From positions 434,001 to 498,000 of the forward strand of contig NEEC01000024.1 of assembly GCA_002189035.1 (NCBI GenBank): a stretch of 64,000 bases of DNA, in the 5' to 3' direction. Below, one piece after another: positions 1-11,794 of the stretch. The DNA comes from Utricularia gibba (Eukaryota; Streptophyta; Magnoliopsida; Lamiales; Lentibulariaceae). Every line of letters begins with the position of its first letter. Position 1 is the stretch's first letter. The notes under the pieces were generated by a model, which made no database searches, was not told where the DNA came from, and was given only the letters and a program-made list of their open reading frames with translations. Position numbers and translations under genes: made by a program.

Positions 1-823
1 GGAATGCAACCCATCTAAGGAAATTCTGTGTGTAAGCACCTTTGTTATCGACTCCTATTTCGTACTTTATCAATCTTGGTATTTTCTATCTTGAGGCTTT
101 CAAGTAATTCCTCCGTAAAGGGAATGTATAACGCAATAGCAAAGCCCTAGCCAAGTCATGTAAGCCCAAGCAAACCATCTAAGTCTACACCCCCCGATGG
201 GCACAGCAAACCAACTCGGGGCTCACAGTATTTGATCCCCTAAACCCAGGCACCATGGAAAAGGGTAAGCCCTAGCACAATTTGGGCCCCGGTTTCGGTA
301 ACCACACGCGCGGGCCCTGAAAAAGCCCTTAAAGTACGAACTTTACTACCGAATCTCGAGACGGCAAGAGCACCCAAAGCAAATCTGCCCATGTTTTTAA
401 ACCATAGGGTTTCGGCCAGAAGAGGGGCCACTCGGATTGCGGAAGTTGTGCAACCCATGAGGGGTTTCGATCTGCTTCCCTAGCAGCAGTTCGGCTCATG
501 TAAGGAAAGGTTAAGACAAATAAAAGTTGAAAAGCCCAGCCAGACGGTTGGCAAAAAAACACAACTTTCAAATCGGGAAAGTTAATCAAAGTAAATACGA
601 AGGGGGAAAGTGTTCCCAAAACAAATAAAACCAAGTCCCGAAACTAGGGCAAATCCAAACTGTTCGAACCCTAAATCATGGGAAAAAATACTACTTCTAG
701 AAGAAAAAAATCTAAGATAGAGGATCGGTGGAGGGACGACATGTCCCTCTAGCCTTGCTCTCAGCTTGGCCTCATTCTACCACTGGATCCTAACCTGAAT
801 TAGCACTATTAGGCGCTCTCGAT

Positions 824-1900
824 CTACTCCAAACCTGAATTCCGGGGCTTCAAACACATCCAGCATATTCTCACTTCTTTGTCAAGGGGTAGTGATTGAT
901 AGCCAAAATGTCCGGCTAAATTGATGCCTCTACGGTAGAAGAGCAGGCCAATTAGATCCCCCACATAAATGTCAGAGAGCTCGGCAAAGCAAGCCGAGTC
1001 AACAAAGTTGTCGAGGAGCAAAAATGCGATCTTGAGCATGCTTCAACTCCAACTCGGTTTCTTCAAACCTAACTTTAGGAACCGGATCAAAGGGGATGGG
1101 GATTATCGAGTCAGAAGTAAGAGGTGCTGCCGAGTTAGAGGGAATGTTGTGTGGAGATTGCAAGAGATGTTGGTACTCTAACTCAAAACTAGGAGGAATG
1201 ATGAAATCAAGCCACTGTACATCTCGATTGCGACCGAGAATCCCACAGGCCGATAAGGAATCTCGTGAAAGCATCAAGGCCCGAGACTTGAACCTAACAA
1301 AACATTCACCAAGTCTGCGATATACATCCCTACGTGACTCATTCGAGGGATGGAATCGGCCAAATGGTTTAAATTTTAAAGAAGAAGGGGGCTTCACCGG
1401 AAAATTCCATCTGGCACCCAACGAAGGAGCAATCCAAATAAAGGAAGGCCACTAGTCATGGTGGGTATCAGGGGCTTGAGGGCAAAGTCAAGGTGATCTT
1501 CAAATCAGCGGAATTAAAAGTGAGAAAAACCATGCATCGCGCGTTTAGCCTTACGGACCGCAACCTTGAAGAGTTGGAAGGAGTCCACTAGGGTCATACC
1601 CGTGTCCATACCTGCCGAATAAAAAAGGAAGGTAGTGAAGCAGAAAATCGAGTTTGGGGATAGGCAATAAAGTGGAATGGCAAATATGTCCAGAAATTGG
1701 ATGATAAGAGGGTGAAGCGGAAAGCGAAGACCACTTTCCAGATAAGCTATGAGAATTGGGAGACTAAAATGGGGAAGGGGTCGTTCTCCCACACCCCAAG
1801 GTATTTGGCTGTCCTTGGCCTGGCTGACAACATAGTTATCAAGGATCGAGTACTTAGCCCGAATAGCAGGAATGTTCAACTCGCTAGACTTCCTACCCAT
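824..1900 (-). pseudogene. Tat-1 antisense gene (aORF), broken copy
   Basis: Minus-strand reading starts at 1900 with MGRKSSELNIP, shares IPWGVGE with the Tat-2 copy, and continues through LESGLRFPLHPLIIQFLD and FYSAGMDTGMTL to about 1514. A frame change leads into FGRFHPSNESRRDVYRR (about 1421-1300). The middle of the gene, including the basic motif and most of the coiled coil seen in the other copies, is missing: the text jumps from the FIIP region to KVRFEETELELKHAQDRI. The conserved C-terminal block LDNFVDSACFAELSDIYVGD is at about 1010-950. The domain resembles what I recall as the putative gypsy-type transposon family (Pfam Transposase_28), but no search was run. It lies opposite the inferred pol. 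Stops and frameshifts make it non-functional. Confidence 0.6.
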
Positions 1901-1959
1901 CTCGACTGAGGAAATCAGAAAACAGAAGAACTCAAAATAGGAGAAGAAAAACCCTAGGG

Positions 1960-3540
1960 GAAATGGAGGCCCAAAAAAATCATGAAACCCGCTGAAATTG
2001 AACGAAACCTCCTGAAACAGTCAATAGTTATCTCTCAGCAGGACCATGAGTATAGGAACCAGGTGCAAAAAGTAGGCGACACCTATAGATTTTGGTCAAA
2101 TCGGCTCTACCTATAAATATGAAGAAGTTTGAGGAAAAGAGGGTTGGACTCTCAACCTTCTACTTGTAATTCTTTTTTCTCCTCTAGTAAAACACCTTTT
2201 CCGATGTGCTTCCTTACTCCGAAGTTTTCCCGTGATAAGTGATTTTGTGTCGTTCCAAAAATTGTTCTTCCACTACTCTTGAGTGTTGTTTTTCCTTATC
2301 TTAGACTCCACTTTCTCATTATTCTCAATTGATTTTGTATCTTTGACACTACTTTGATCTTTTTGAAGAGAATGTGTATTTTGTGGATTTTTAGGGTACT
2401 TTTGGATCAATTTGAGGAGAAATCAAGACCCACCAAATTATGGACTTGATGGGCCACGAATCTCAGCCCAAGACTCGGTCAAATGATGAAGATTTGGTCC
2501 AAGATTCATGGATAAAATAGAGATATGAAGAAGATTTTCGAAGATTTGGATAAAAGATTTGGATAGAAGATCTTATCCAAGCCCATCGAATAAACTCAAT
2601 ATGAAGACTTGGTCTACTCTCCTATAAATACTCCACCCTCTCAACCATTAGAGACGTCTTTGACCACTTTTCCTTTGTACTTTTCCTATTTTCGTGTCTA
2701 TTTTCATGTTAGAGTCAAGTCTGCGCGTGTAGGCGCTTGCGGCTGAGGATCTGCGGTGAAGCTTTGCTTGCGCAAGTCCTGCGCGTGTGACTGTTTTACT
2801 ATGTTTTTCGACATTTAAATTGAGGTTTGATTCTGTTTTTCGCAACATTTTCTTACCAACGTGATCTTTAGTATCACATAACTCGAAGGGAGTGTGAGAG
2901 AGTCAAAGGTTGGCCTCAAGCACCTAAGGAGAAGGGCTCAATCGGACATCGTTGGTAAGGCACATTCTGTCTAATGCATCTGCGAGGTGTGAGGTGTAGG
3001 GGTCAGATTTGGGTGTGGGGAAAACATGGGCTATCACAAGAGGTGAAATGGCTCTGGTGGCGTGGTTGATTCCATAATCCCACAAAACAAGGGACGGTGC
3101 TATAACGGTCACCGAGTAGCACTACTTTAGAATAACACCCCAGAGTTTGCGCAAGCAGGTCAGACTTCAAGCTTACTTGAAACAAGGACGAGTTTCAAGT
3201 AAGCTGGATCTTAAATCCAATGCCACTTTCCTTATTGTTTTCAAAACTAAATCTTTCTTTTGTTTTGAGTCTTTTTAAGTCTCTATTTTGAAAAGAAAAT
3301 TCCAATAATAATTCCCTGTGGATACGATCTTATTTTATTACTTCGACAGTTTCTGTGCACTTGCAGAATCACCATCATCCCGTCTACCGGTGGTTTTCAC
3401 GTAAAAATCCTTGTCTCATTTTATTTCTGGCATCCGTATAGCAATCCCCAAACCCGCAACACACGAACCGTATCTGAGAAATTCCGTTCCATCACCCAAA
3501 AATCGGCTATCTTCAGTAAAATCGATTTCCAACCAAAACA
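1960..3540 (+). repeat. Tat-1 3' LTR, split by K1
   Basis: A canonical TATAAATA box is at 2112-2119. After K1 (2233-3377) the LTR continues with the U5-like segment GGTGGTTTTCACGTAAAAA (about 3388), which matches the reverse complement of LTR copies at 6.1, 25.3, 32.6 and 57.1 kb. The end is placed near 3540, at a sequence resembling the end of copy A (CGATTTC...CA). The start is uncertain. Confidence 0.55.
2233..3377 (+). mobile_element. K1 solo LTR (family K)
   Basis: Starts TGATAAGTGATTTTGTG and ends GAATCACCATCA. It is flanked by a perfect 5-bp TSD, TCCCG (2228-2232 and 3378-3382). A TATAAATA box (about 2624) gives + orientation. No internal region, PBS or coding sequence is present, so this is a solo LTR. 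Sister copies are at 4202-5385 and 45240-46430, with decayed fragments at 11.8 kb and 20.9 kb. Short ORFs inside it are not genes. The superfamily is not determined; a 5-bp TSD fits Ty1/copia or Ty3/gypsy. Confidence 0.9.
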
Positions 3541-3850
3541 CATTCAATTCTTCTTCTATCTTCTCATGGTGTGGTGAGTGTGGAGTTCCTTGTTATGATT
3601 TCTTTCATTGATAAAGCACAACAGGTGGTTGCTCCTTAAACCAAAGATGTTAACACAACAATTCTTGAGAGGGTATATCTAAGCCAAGAGCAATCAATAA
3701 CTTTTCCACAAAGAATTAGGTAATCTAACTATGATTCAAGTTACAAAATTGTTAAGTATTCAAAATTATGAAGATTGGAAACAAGGAGTTGAAATAGCTT
3801 TGGCTACAAAGAATAAATTTTGTTCCGTTGATATGAGTCAATGGTGTAGC
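3541..3850 (+). pseudogene. Copia relic: gag N-terminal scrap
   Basis: Around 3735-3835 the + frame reads IQVTKLLSIQNYEDWKQGVE followed by IALATKNKFCSVD. This is the start of a plant Ty1/copia gag (pattern: Tyr/Trp, aliphatic 'xIALxxKNKxxxVD'). Other scraps of what looks like the same + strand element follow at 6493-6636, 8107-8370, 8680-8860, 9170-9290 and 11344-11760, separated by solo LTR insertions. It is heavily decayed and no open frame remains. Confidence 0.5.
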
Positions 3851-3970
3851 TAGAAGTGTTCATTTTTTCAAATAAAAAATGCAAATATATACAAGTCATT
3901 AATATTAAAATAAAAGACATAATAATGATTTAGATGCATCCTCGTCTATTTATTTATTAATTTATTAATT

Positions 3971-4098
<128 letters not shown>

Positions 4099-4201
4099 AA
4101 TCATATTATGATATCTTCATTTAAAATAACATCAAATAGATTTTTTTTTTCTAATAAGTATAACTAGACAATCATTTCACTATTCATCCCTTATTCAATT
4201 C

Positions 4202-5385
4202 TGATGATAATTCTGCAAGTGCACAGAAACCGTCGAAGTAATAAAATAAGATCGTATCTACAGGGAATTGTTATTGGAATACTCTTTTCAAACAAATATT
4301 CAAAAAGACCGAAAACAAGAGAAATATTTGGTTTTGAAAAGAATAAGAAAAGTGGCATTGGATCTAAGATCCACCTTACTTGAAACTCGCCCTTGTGTGT
4401 GTGCAAACCTTGAAAGCTGACCTGCTTGCGCAAGCTTTGGGGTTGTTATGCTAAAATAGTTAGTCGGTGACCATTATAGCACCGTCCCTTGTTTTGTGGG
4501 ATAATGGAATTAACCACGCCACCAAAGCCATTTCACCTCTTGTGATAACCCATGTTTTCCCCACACCCGAATCTAACCCCTACACCTCTCACCTCGCAGA
4601 CAAATTAGACAGAATGTGCCTTACCAACGATGTCTGATTGAGTCCTTCTCCTTAGGTGCTTGAGGCCAACCTTTGATTCCCACACTTCCTTAGGGCTATA
4701 TGGTACTAAAGATCACGTTGGTAAAGAAAATGTTGCGAAAAACAGAATCAAACCTCAAATTAAATGCTGAAAAACATGGTAAAACAGTCACACGCGTAGA
4801 ACTTGCGCAAGCAAGGCTGCACAGCAGATCGTCAGCCGCAAGCGCTCACATGCGCATGCTTGACTCTAAACAACAAAAGTTGATGAAAAACGAAGGGAAA
4901 GGAATCCAAAACATGCTAGACTCGACTCTAAACCCTAGATTGACTCTCTGGTCGTCCACCATGTTGATCTCCTCTAGGTTTTCGCGTTTGGATCTTTATA
5001 TAATGGTGGGGATTTGTCGGGCTTTCTTGATGTCACATCAAATCTTCTATTCGAATCTTCTAAGATTTGATACAAATCTTCTAGGATGAGATCCAAGTTT
5101 TCCAAGATAAGATGTGAATCTTATTTTATCCGAGAATCTTTGACCGAGTCTTCATTCGGATAGATCAAATCTTAGCCTCCATCAAAGTAGCTCGAAAATC
5201 TTCCAAATTATTCTAAATTCATCCTGAAAAATCACAAAACACACTTTCCCTCCAAAAAGATCAAAGTGGTATGAAAGATATAAAATTCTTCTAGAAACAT
5301 AAGGAAAGTGAGATCAAAAGAATGCAAAACTCATCTAAGTGAGTCCTAAAAAGTACAAATATAAATGACACAAAATCACTTATCA
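4202..5385 (-). mobile_element. K2 solo LTR (family K, inverted)
   Basis: Reverse-complement copy of K1/K3: the plus strand begins TGATGATAATTCTGC and ends CACTTATCA. The flanks are AATTC (4197-4201) and GATTC (5386-5390), a TSD with one mismatch. There is no internal region. The 129-codon + ORF at 4700-5089 lies wholly inside this LTR and is the antisense of LTR sequence, so it is not a gene. Confidence 0.85.
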
Positions 5386-6017
5386 GATTCCTCAATTGAT
5401 TTTTTGTACATATCGTTGTAGAAAAATGGGTGTTCTACTATTAACCACTACTAAGATCAATGATAACTTGATAACATCCTTTTTGAAGATATTCTCTTTT
5501 TATTTCATCTATTTGATTCACATCATAATCTCATGTACTTCTTCTCAAAAAGATATTTGATCCACTATTATGTCACTATTTGGTAATTATTTATAAAAGA
5601 AAATCAATTTGCAAAATCAACTACATCTTTTTGAGTAGATTTGGAATCTCTGGATTCCTTTGATATTTTATGCAAATGTCTTCTCATTAGAAATTATGTA
5701 TAAATAATTAAGAGTGAAAAATCAATATTATAGGAATACAAATTAACAATGTAATTAAGAAAGAATATAATTAACATATCTTTTCATTTGAATTTCTATA
5801 TCAATTATGTATAAACAATCAACTACTATAATAAATCAATAAAAACAATTCAGTTTTCTAACAACATCTATGCTTACTCACAAAAAACTATTCTAAAGAA
5901 ATTAAGTAAAAAGTATTCAAACTAAATAATAATTTACTAATAATCAACGAATTGACGAATAACAATACAACAAGATATAAACTTTAAAATAGATTTGTTT
6001 CGGCCAAAAATTGGTTC
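5386..6017. other. AT-rich, nothing identified
   Basis: AT-rich DNA between K2 and the Tat-type LTR A. No coding similarity, repeat boundary or RNA gene could be recognised. It is probably part of the decayed copia relic or its flank. Confidence 0.4.
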
Positions 6018-6492
6018 TGTTGGGAGAAATCGATTTTTCGATTGCAGAATGGGTTTGTTAGAATCTGATTCGGACTATACTGGTTTATGTGTTAAGATGA
6101 TGAAAGAAATGAGAAAACACAAGGGTTTTTATGTGAAAACCGCTTGGAGACAGAAAAACCAATGAGTTGTTGGAGTTCACTGGAAAAGTGGGTTTCACTA
6201 ACTGAGAGGAAGTGAAGGATACAAGTGAGAAAGTAGAGAGTTTAACATTTTTTTCTTCAAAATTCCTCATATTTATAGGGAGAGCCGATCCAACCGAATT
6301 CTACAGGTGTCATTTACTTTCTTCACTTGGTAGCCATACACATGGTCTTGTTGATAGATAGCTGCCGACTGTTCTGATATTTCTGTAATTCGACTACTTT
6401 TCAAACTCTATCAAAAAATGACCGCCGTTATCTAGTTCTGACTAAAAAACAAGACAAAATCTAATGAGAGCATTATTCCTTTGAATCCAACA
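6018..6492 (-). repeat. Tat-type LTR copy A
   Basis: Shares with copies B (25.2 kb) and C (57.1 kb) the order, read on +: ...GTGAAAACCGC..., GTTGGAGTTCACTGGAAAA, ATATTTATAG (TATA-like on minus), CCGAATTCTACAG. Proposed ends TGTTGG (6018) and CCAACA (6492) form a 6-bp terminal inverted repeat. The flanks GGTTC and GAATA do not match, so the boundaries are tentative. It sits inside the copia gag relic. Confidence 0.55.
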
Positions 6493-6636
6493 GAATATTC
6501 TTATGGCAAATGGTTAAGAGCTAATTGTCTAGTGAGATCTTGACTTCTGAATTCTATTTCCAAGGACTTGGTAAATGATTTTACGAAAATGCTTAATGTT
6601 ATAACTTATGATCTACAATGCACTATGATTATGATG
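6493..6636 (+). pseudogene. Copia relic: gag middle scrap
   Basis: The + frame reads YSYGKWLRANCLVRS, stop, LLNSISKDLVNDF, matching the region of copia gag where 'W...N.MV.SWILNSIS.EL' normally stands. It is interrupted at 6637 by solo LTR D1 and appears to resume at 8107. Confidence 0.45.
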
Positions 6637-8106
6637 TGATGACACACATTTTCTCTGAATTTTATACAAAATGGTTATGTTTTATTGTGATTAAGGTTAG
6701 GTTTATGTGGTTTTTTATATTTTATGTGTGTTTATGTTAATTTTGTGTGTTTATGTTCAAAAGTGGACTAAATCCTTTGATTTAGTCCATCACCTTTGTT
6801 ACTAATGTTTGACAAAGTTCAGCAGAGAGATTAGCAACAAAAATCAGACTTACAAACGTGTGGAATAAGTAAAAAATGGCACAACATCCAAAGAGATACA
6901 AAGAGCACTATTCTGGAATAAGTAGAAAATGGCACAACATCCAAAGAGAGACAAAGAGCACTATTCTGTAATAAGTAGAAAATGGCACAACGTGTGGACT
7001 ATTGTTCTCGGCCTACAATCTGCAAGTTCAGGGCGAGAATAATGCTGGTGTCAGGAACAGTGCAATGGAGTAAAGGAGGGGAGATATTTTTCGAAAAAGG
7101 GGAGAGCGGGAAGAACACAGGCGAACAAAGAGTGCACACAAGGGGGCTTCCCCTCAGGGGAGAAGGAACACAAAGAACAACAACCAGAGGAGGAGAAGAG
7201 GAGATTCATCCTCAAGAACAGCATCAAAGCCCAGTCCAGCGCTAACGTTCCGGCCTATGAACAGTAGCAGATGGAAACCAGAACTCTTACTACTTTATTT
7301 TCATTTGTTGATGTTTTCAGTTTCTGTAACCAACTCTTTCACGATCTTCTTGGCATTTTCGTTGCTTTATGTTAATGTTACCATGTTTTAACTCCAAAGT
7401 ATGAGTAGCTAGAACCCTAGGGATATCTTAAGGTAAAGCATGGTGGTGTGGATCTAGGATTCTTAATAAAATTCATCATTGTTTCTTAGCTCTTGTTTCT
7501 ATCAATCCATGGGTAGACCTAAGGAGGGGAACAAGTAGCTTCACAACTAAGATGTTTGGTTTAGAGGTATACTAATAAATCAAGACGGGAGAAGTAGGTG
7601 TTAATTCGGGGTAGAACCAGTAGAACCGAGTAGACCTAGTTCTATACACTTTGCATGTGGTTGAACCTAATTGCAATGCTGGTGATGATATTAGGAACTA
7701 GCTTTGCCGAATATATGATGAATGACCTAGGTAGACTTAGGTTATTTGAATTTGTGAGTGTGGAAACATGGTAAATTAAATTAGGCATTTTAACACCATG
7801 CCACCTACAGACCGTTAAGACATCTTAGTAGTACTCTGAGTTAGAACCAGTATTTGTTACCTTTGGCGTTGAGACTTGAACTTGTTCATTGAACTTCCTT
7901 ACTGCTGTTAGTTTGAGCCTAAGAACTACTGCTATTCCGAATTATGCATCTGTTGAAACACTTAACAAGCACAAGCTCCTTGTAATCGACCCCGAAATCC
8001 ACTATGCAAATTTTCTAAATTTGTGTTTTGTGTAGATTAGGGCTTTTAAATTTATTTGATGCAAAATTTTATTTTTTCAACGACATTAGGAAATTTCCGT
8101 TTATCA
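6637..8106 (+). mobile_element. D1 solo LTR (family D, Athila-like)
   Basis: Begins TGATGACACACA and ends CCGTTTATCA. Family D is tied to an Athila-like element because an inverted copy at 40213 is directly followed by a PBS and gag. The flanks TGATG (6632-6636) and TAATG (8107-8111) differ at one base, consistent with an aged TSD. A perfect palindrome (11-bp arms, 4-nt loop) is at 6764-6789, 127 nt from the LTR start. There is no internal region. Confidence 0.8.
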
Positions 8107-8370
8107 TAATGAACCAAGAAAACAAAATGACCACCGAGTGTTATAGACATTTGACTATAGATGCTCTATTGCCATTGTGTTTTTCTTGTGCAAATTGTCC
8201 CACATGTCATGAGTTTGAATTATTCTTGAGACTTGGACAATTTCTTCATGAGCGCAAAAATAATCTTCACTATAAAAAAGTTTATTTGATCATGTTAGAT
8301 CCTCCGTTGACTATGGACAAAACATACTCTATTTGGCAACAAGAGAAGCGTAGATTGTCATAAATGGAGT
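8107..8370 (+). pseudogene. Copia relic: gag C-terminal part
   Basis: An open + frame of 111 codons starts within D1 and runs through ALLPLCFSCANC, ELFLRLGQFLHERKNN, VYLIMLDPPLTMDKTYSIWQ and QEKRR. This follows the plant copia gag (UBN2-like) order: CxxC, 'FLMGLN', 'IL..PLP...VFS...QEE+'. It ends at TAA (8361-8363). The ATG at 8028 lies in the LTR and is fortuitous. It is a relic, not a functional gene. Confidence 0.5.
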
Positions 8371-8679
8371 TTTATATTTCAACTAAATCAACATTACAAG
8401 TGATAGGACAAGCATATATAATTCTTATATGAGAAAAATAAAAACTAAAAGCAAGAGAGGTTTGTAGATTCCTGAACATATGCAATCAGTGTCAATCGTA
8501 GAAGAAAATGTAGTATTTGGCTTTTAGGAATATGAAGCATCCCTCACTCAACTTATGCAATTGGAGAGATTAAAAGGTTTATAAAATTAAACATTGACCC
8601 TACAAAATTAAATCTGATTTATTTTCAAAACTTTGAAGGCACTTACTTTACTTCTAACACTACACTTAAATCTTGGTTC

Positions 8680-8860
8680 AAGCTATATCACACTTATGTT
8701 TTGACAAATCACTCTTTTATGAGTTAAGTACACTTCCTACTATAATTCTGCTTTTTCTTATGAATGACTCAGTACACTGTTTTACCCATCACGGAAGCAC
8801 TTATCTGGATGATTCCCTAAATATTTCTAATATCCTCTTTGTACCAAATTTCAAATAAAA
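8680..8860 (+). pseudogene. Copia relic: protease / spacer scrap
   Basis: The + frame contains VHCFTHHGSTYLDDSLNISN then ILFVPNFK, the plant copia segment after the protease active site ('V.I.H.G.V.LS..L.L.NVLYVPSFK'). The upstream DSG active site is not recognisable. Confidence 0.5.
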
Positions 8861-9169
8861 CGCTTTTTCCAACCTGAAATTTTTAAAGTCTCATCACACC
8901 TAATTTATATTGATTGGTTCTTTGTGTATAATGTAGGATTGACACACTAAAATTCTTAAGTCCATCAGCCGTATGTGAGGATATCTCTATATTTTAGATT
9001 TCTAGTTCTCTACTTTTCATATATTGTTTTTATATAATAATGTTTTTGCAAACATGTTACCACATGAAGTTATCAACTTTTTCTAAAATTTTTTAATACT
9101 TTATTCAATTTCAACCTCAAATTCTACTATATTTTAGTATTATTATATAGATCATATCTCCAATTTTAA

Positions 9170-9290
9170 GGCATCACATATTCCTTTCCCTTGCTCCATT
9201 AGAAATTTTTCTTGTGATGTGTGTGAGTATGTAAAATTTCATAAACTTCATTTTTCTCCTAGTCTTGGAATTACTTCGTTATGATATTTG
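9170..9290 (+). pseudogene. Copia relic: pre-integrase scrap
   Basis: The + frame reads CSIRNFSCDVCEYVKFHKLH then FSPSLG. This is the C-terminal half of the copia pre-integrase zinc region ('CDVCxxAKxxRLPF'). The DNA beyond it to 9558 is decayed, and E1 interrupts it at 9559. Confidence 0.45.
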
Positions 9291-9558
9291 TGCTCCTTAA
9301 CAAACAGATGCTATGTATAGAACTCTTTATCACCATCTTTAATGATTTCTCTTTATGAACTTGTTCATCTTTTGAAAAACAAGAAAAATTTATACTGAAA
9401 ATAACCTACTTTTATATGTACTTCCAATCATCAATTCTTATGATTCATTCTAATAATAAAAATGAATTTTGAAATGACAAGATTAAAGCTCTTTATCATG
9501 AACTTCGCTTTACTTAACATATCTCTTGTCATTGTACACTTGAAAAAAAGACAAGCAT

Positions 9559-11338
9559 TGATAAACGAAAAATTAGTGCAAGTCGTTAAATTGCAATTTT
9601 TCCTATCAAATAAATTTATAACCTAACATACATTCAAGCATAATATAATTATGAGCACAGTGGTAAGGGTCGAACACAAAGAGCAGGCGCTTGTCATGTG
9701 AGAGTTAATGCATGAAATCAGTGTCACGTTGGTAGATTTGGTCTTAACTAGAACTAAGGCAAAACTACGATAGAATGCAGTAAAAAAAAATAGCAAGCTT
9801 GGGACTCGGTGGTTTATAATATGAAATGGGTGATGCCTTGGGATTTCTAGTGGATGTATGCTTATTACTAAACAAACTTACACAAACCATAAATCATACA
9901 AGTAACTCACAAGATCTAGGTCTACCCGTACTCTTCTTTTCCCCCTAATTTTTGGTCTACCTCTAATTAGAATTGTTAAACTGGGTTTCACTATTTCTCC
10001 CTCTTGAATCTATCCTGGTTTGTTAAATAAGTGGCATGACTTATGATTGATTAGGTTTAAAGATTGATTAGCACATCTACCCCCTTTCACCCCAAGACAC
10101 CCCCCTAAGTGCTTAGCCACCCATGCCAAAAGAAAGGAAAACGTTTTCATAGCATATCATAAGCAACATTCTGGCTTCAAAGTTAAACAACAACAAGCAA
10201 TGCATAATAGAAATAGAAAAGATAAATTGTTCACGTAGTAAATCTAAAACTAGTCTTAGCTAGGAATAGTATGCATCAAGAACGAAAGTAAATCTTCGAA
10301 GAGAATTGGTTCTTCAAGGTCGTCGTCCCCTTCCTTCTTCTACCCCGAAAAATTTCCAGAAAACGTGTCTTGAGTCTCCAATGGGGAGATTTGCTCTTTT
10401 TTCTCTGAACGGACCCTCTAATCTATAGAGATTAGCAACCCACGAACAAGAGGTGATTTTGAAGCTTAGAAGGGAACCCACCCAAGTCTACCCTCAAGAG
10501 AATGAATCACTTGCAACCAGACTTCGAAACAAAGAAAATTAGGAGCCACACTTCAGAAAAGAGAGAGGGATTGGAAGTGATAATCCTAGGACGCCACAAG
10601 CTCAAAGCTTGATAAGTTAAGAGTATTCAAGCACTCAAAGAAGAGGATAATCCTCACAACATACATGAAAATGACTAAAGGTCCTGAAAGAGTACAACTC
10701 TAGAGTATTTATACTCTAGGATTGGGCTCTAACATTACTTGGCCCAAACTTAATTAAATAGAAAAGTCTAACAAACCCAATGATCTAAGATAAATCCAAC
10801 TTCAAGTAGTTGAGCTCTTTTGATGGGATGTCTTCAAGCCCATGTTTGATTCCAATAGTATTTAGGAGAGCCTTAAGTGTATCTTCAAGTATCTTGCGCT
10901 TGCTCTTAGTCATTAGTCCTGGTGGAATGATCTTTGTCTCTAATGTGTTCATTTGGACAAACTCCTTATCATTCTTCAAATACACTTCATTATCCTCTTG
11001 GGGCTCATCATTCTCTATCCTCTCCCCTTTTTTTTCCAAAATCTCACTTTTCATCTCCTTGGATTTTGTGTGTACTCCTTTTCAGACTTCTGCCACCTTC
11101 TCTACCACTACAATGTTCATATTCGACTCCTTGGGATTTGTGTTGCGACCTGTGCTGCATTGCTCGAAGGAAACTATTAGAAGGTTGGGACTAAATCTGA
11201 TTTAGTCCCAACTAAGACTAAAATAACACTACTACAACACTATGCGCAAAAATATGGAACTAGGCAATAAAACTTGATTTTCATAGCACAATATGAATCT
11301 TTTCCATTTACTCAATCATTCAGAAATATGTGTCATCA
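9559..11338 (-). mobile_element. E1 solo LTR (family E, inverted)
   Basis: The plus strand begins TGATAAACG and ends TGTGTCATCA. It is flanked by a perfect 5-bp TSD, AGCAT (9554-9558 and 11339-11343). Sisters E2 and E3 are 1168-1169 bp; E1 is 1780 bp because it has about 590 bp of extra sequence between about 10420 and 11010. A palindrome with perfect 13-bp arms is at 11185-11211, 127 nt from the LTR 5' end (11338). Family E is related to family D (same termini, same palindrome position). Confidence 0.9.
10420..11010. repeat. Extra block inside E1
   Basis: This stretch is absent from E2 and E3, whose sequences run directly from the GGGGAGAT/TTCTCTCTC region to GTCCAAAATC. It carries a TATA-like ATTTATACTCTAG (about 10718) and an 89-codon minus ORF (11054-10785: MKSEILEKKGERIENDEPQE... 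with KRKILEDTLKALLNTIGI). I do not recognise the protein. The junctions were not resolved to a TSD. It is probably an unrelated insertion, possibly an LTR fragment. Confidence 0.45.
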
Positions 11339-11343
11339 AGCAT

Positions 11344-11760
11344 TTGCTTGAGATTAACTAGATTTGTAGTTTTAGTTGAACTTATCTTATTGGGGGAAGC
11401 ATTTTAAATTGCCACATACATTATAAATAAACTTCCTTCTAGCATTTTGAAATGAAAATCCCCTATAACTTGCCTTGTACAAACAACTTTCTAAACATTT
11501 TTTTTGTTTTTTGTTGTCTAAGTGTTGCTAAAACTGAGCATATTTTAGAGGATAAACTTAAAAAAATGAGCAATTAAAGCCATGTTTCTTCGTTATCCAA
11601 GTGGTCAAGAGGAATATAAGTTGTTCAACTTGAACTCTAACATAATTTCTCTTTCATCTAGTTTGTTTCAATGAATCATATTTCTCATTTCAGGGTTCAC
11701 AAGACACCATTATTTCTTCCAATCATAGACCGATATTCTTCTCTTCTTCTATTTAATGAT
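11344..11760 (+). pseudogene. Copia relic: integrase C-terminal scrap
   Basis: Around 11575-11650 the + frame reads KAMFLRYPSGQEEYKLFNLN, matching the post-integrase segment of plant copia pol ('RA.FLGYP.GKKGYK.YDL'). This supports one old + strand copia element extending from about 3.5 kb to 11.8 kb before the LTR insertions. Confidence 0.5.
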
Positions 11761-11794
11761 TCCCAAGAAGAGGAAACTATTACTTCGGATGTTG

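Larger units (their letters stand above)
1..3540 (+). mobile_element. Tat-1: 3' part of a Tat-lineage Ty3/gypsy element
   Basis: Positions 1-700 are, in inverted orientation, homologous to the spacer between the antisense gene and pol at 35.4-35.56 kb and 51.4-51.9 kb. Positions 824-1900 hold the antisense gene on the minus strand. About 1960-3540 is the 3' LTR, interrupted by solo LTR K1. By analogy with Tat-2 and Tat-3, pol should lie on + beyond the left edge. The element is therefore on + and cut by the window. The Tat label rests on the integrase and RT of the sister copies, not on this piece alone. Confidence 0.7.

Noticed and set aside
4700-5089. 129-codon + ORF
   Set aside because: It lies wholly inside solo LTR K2; the same sequence is LTR in K1 and K3.
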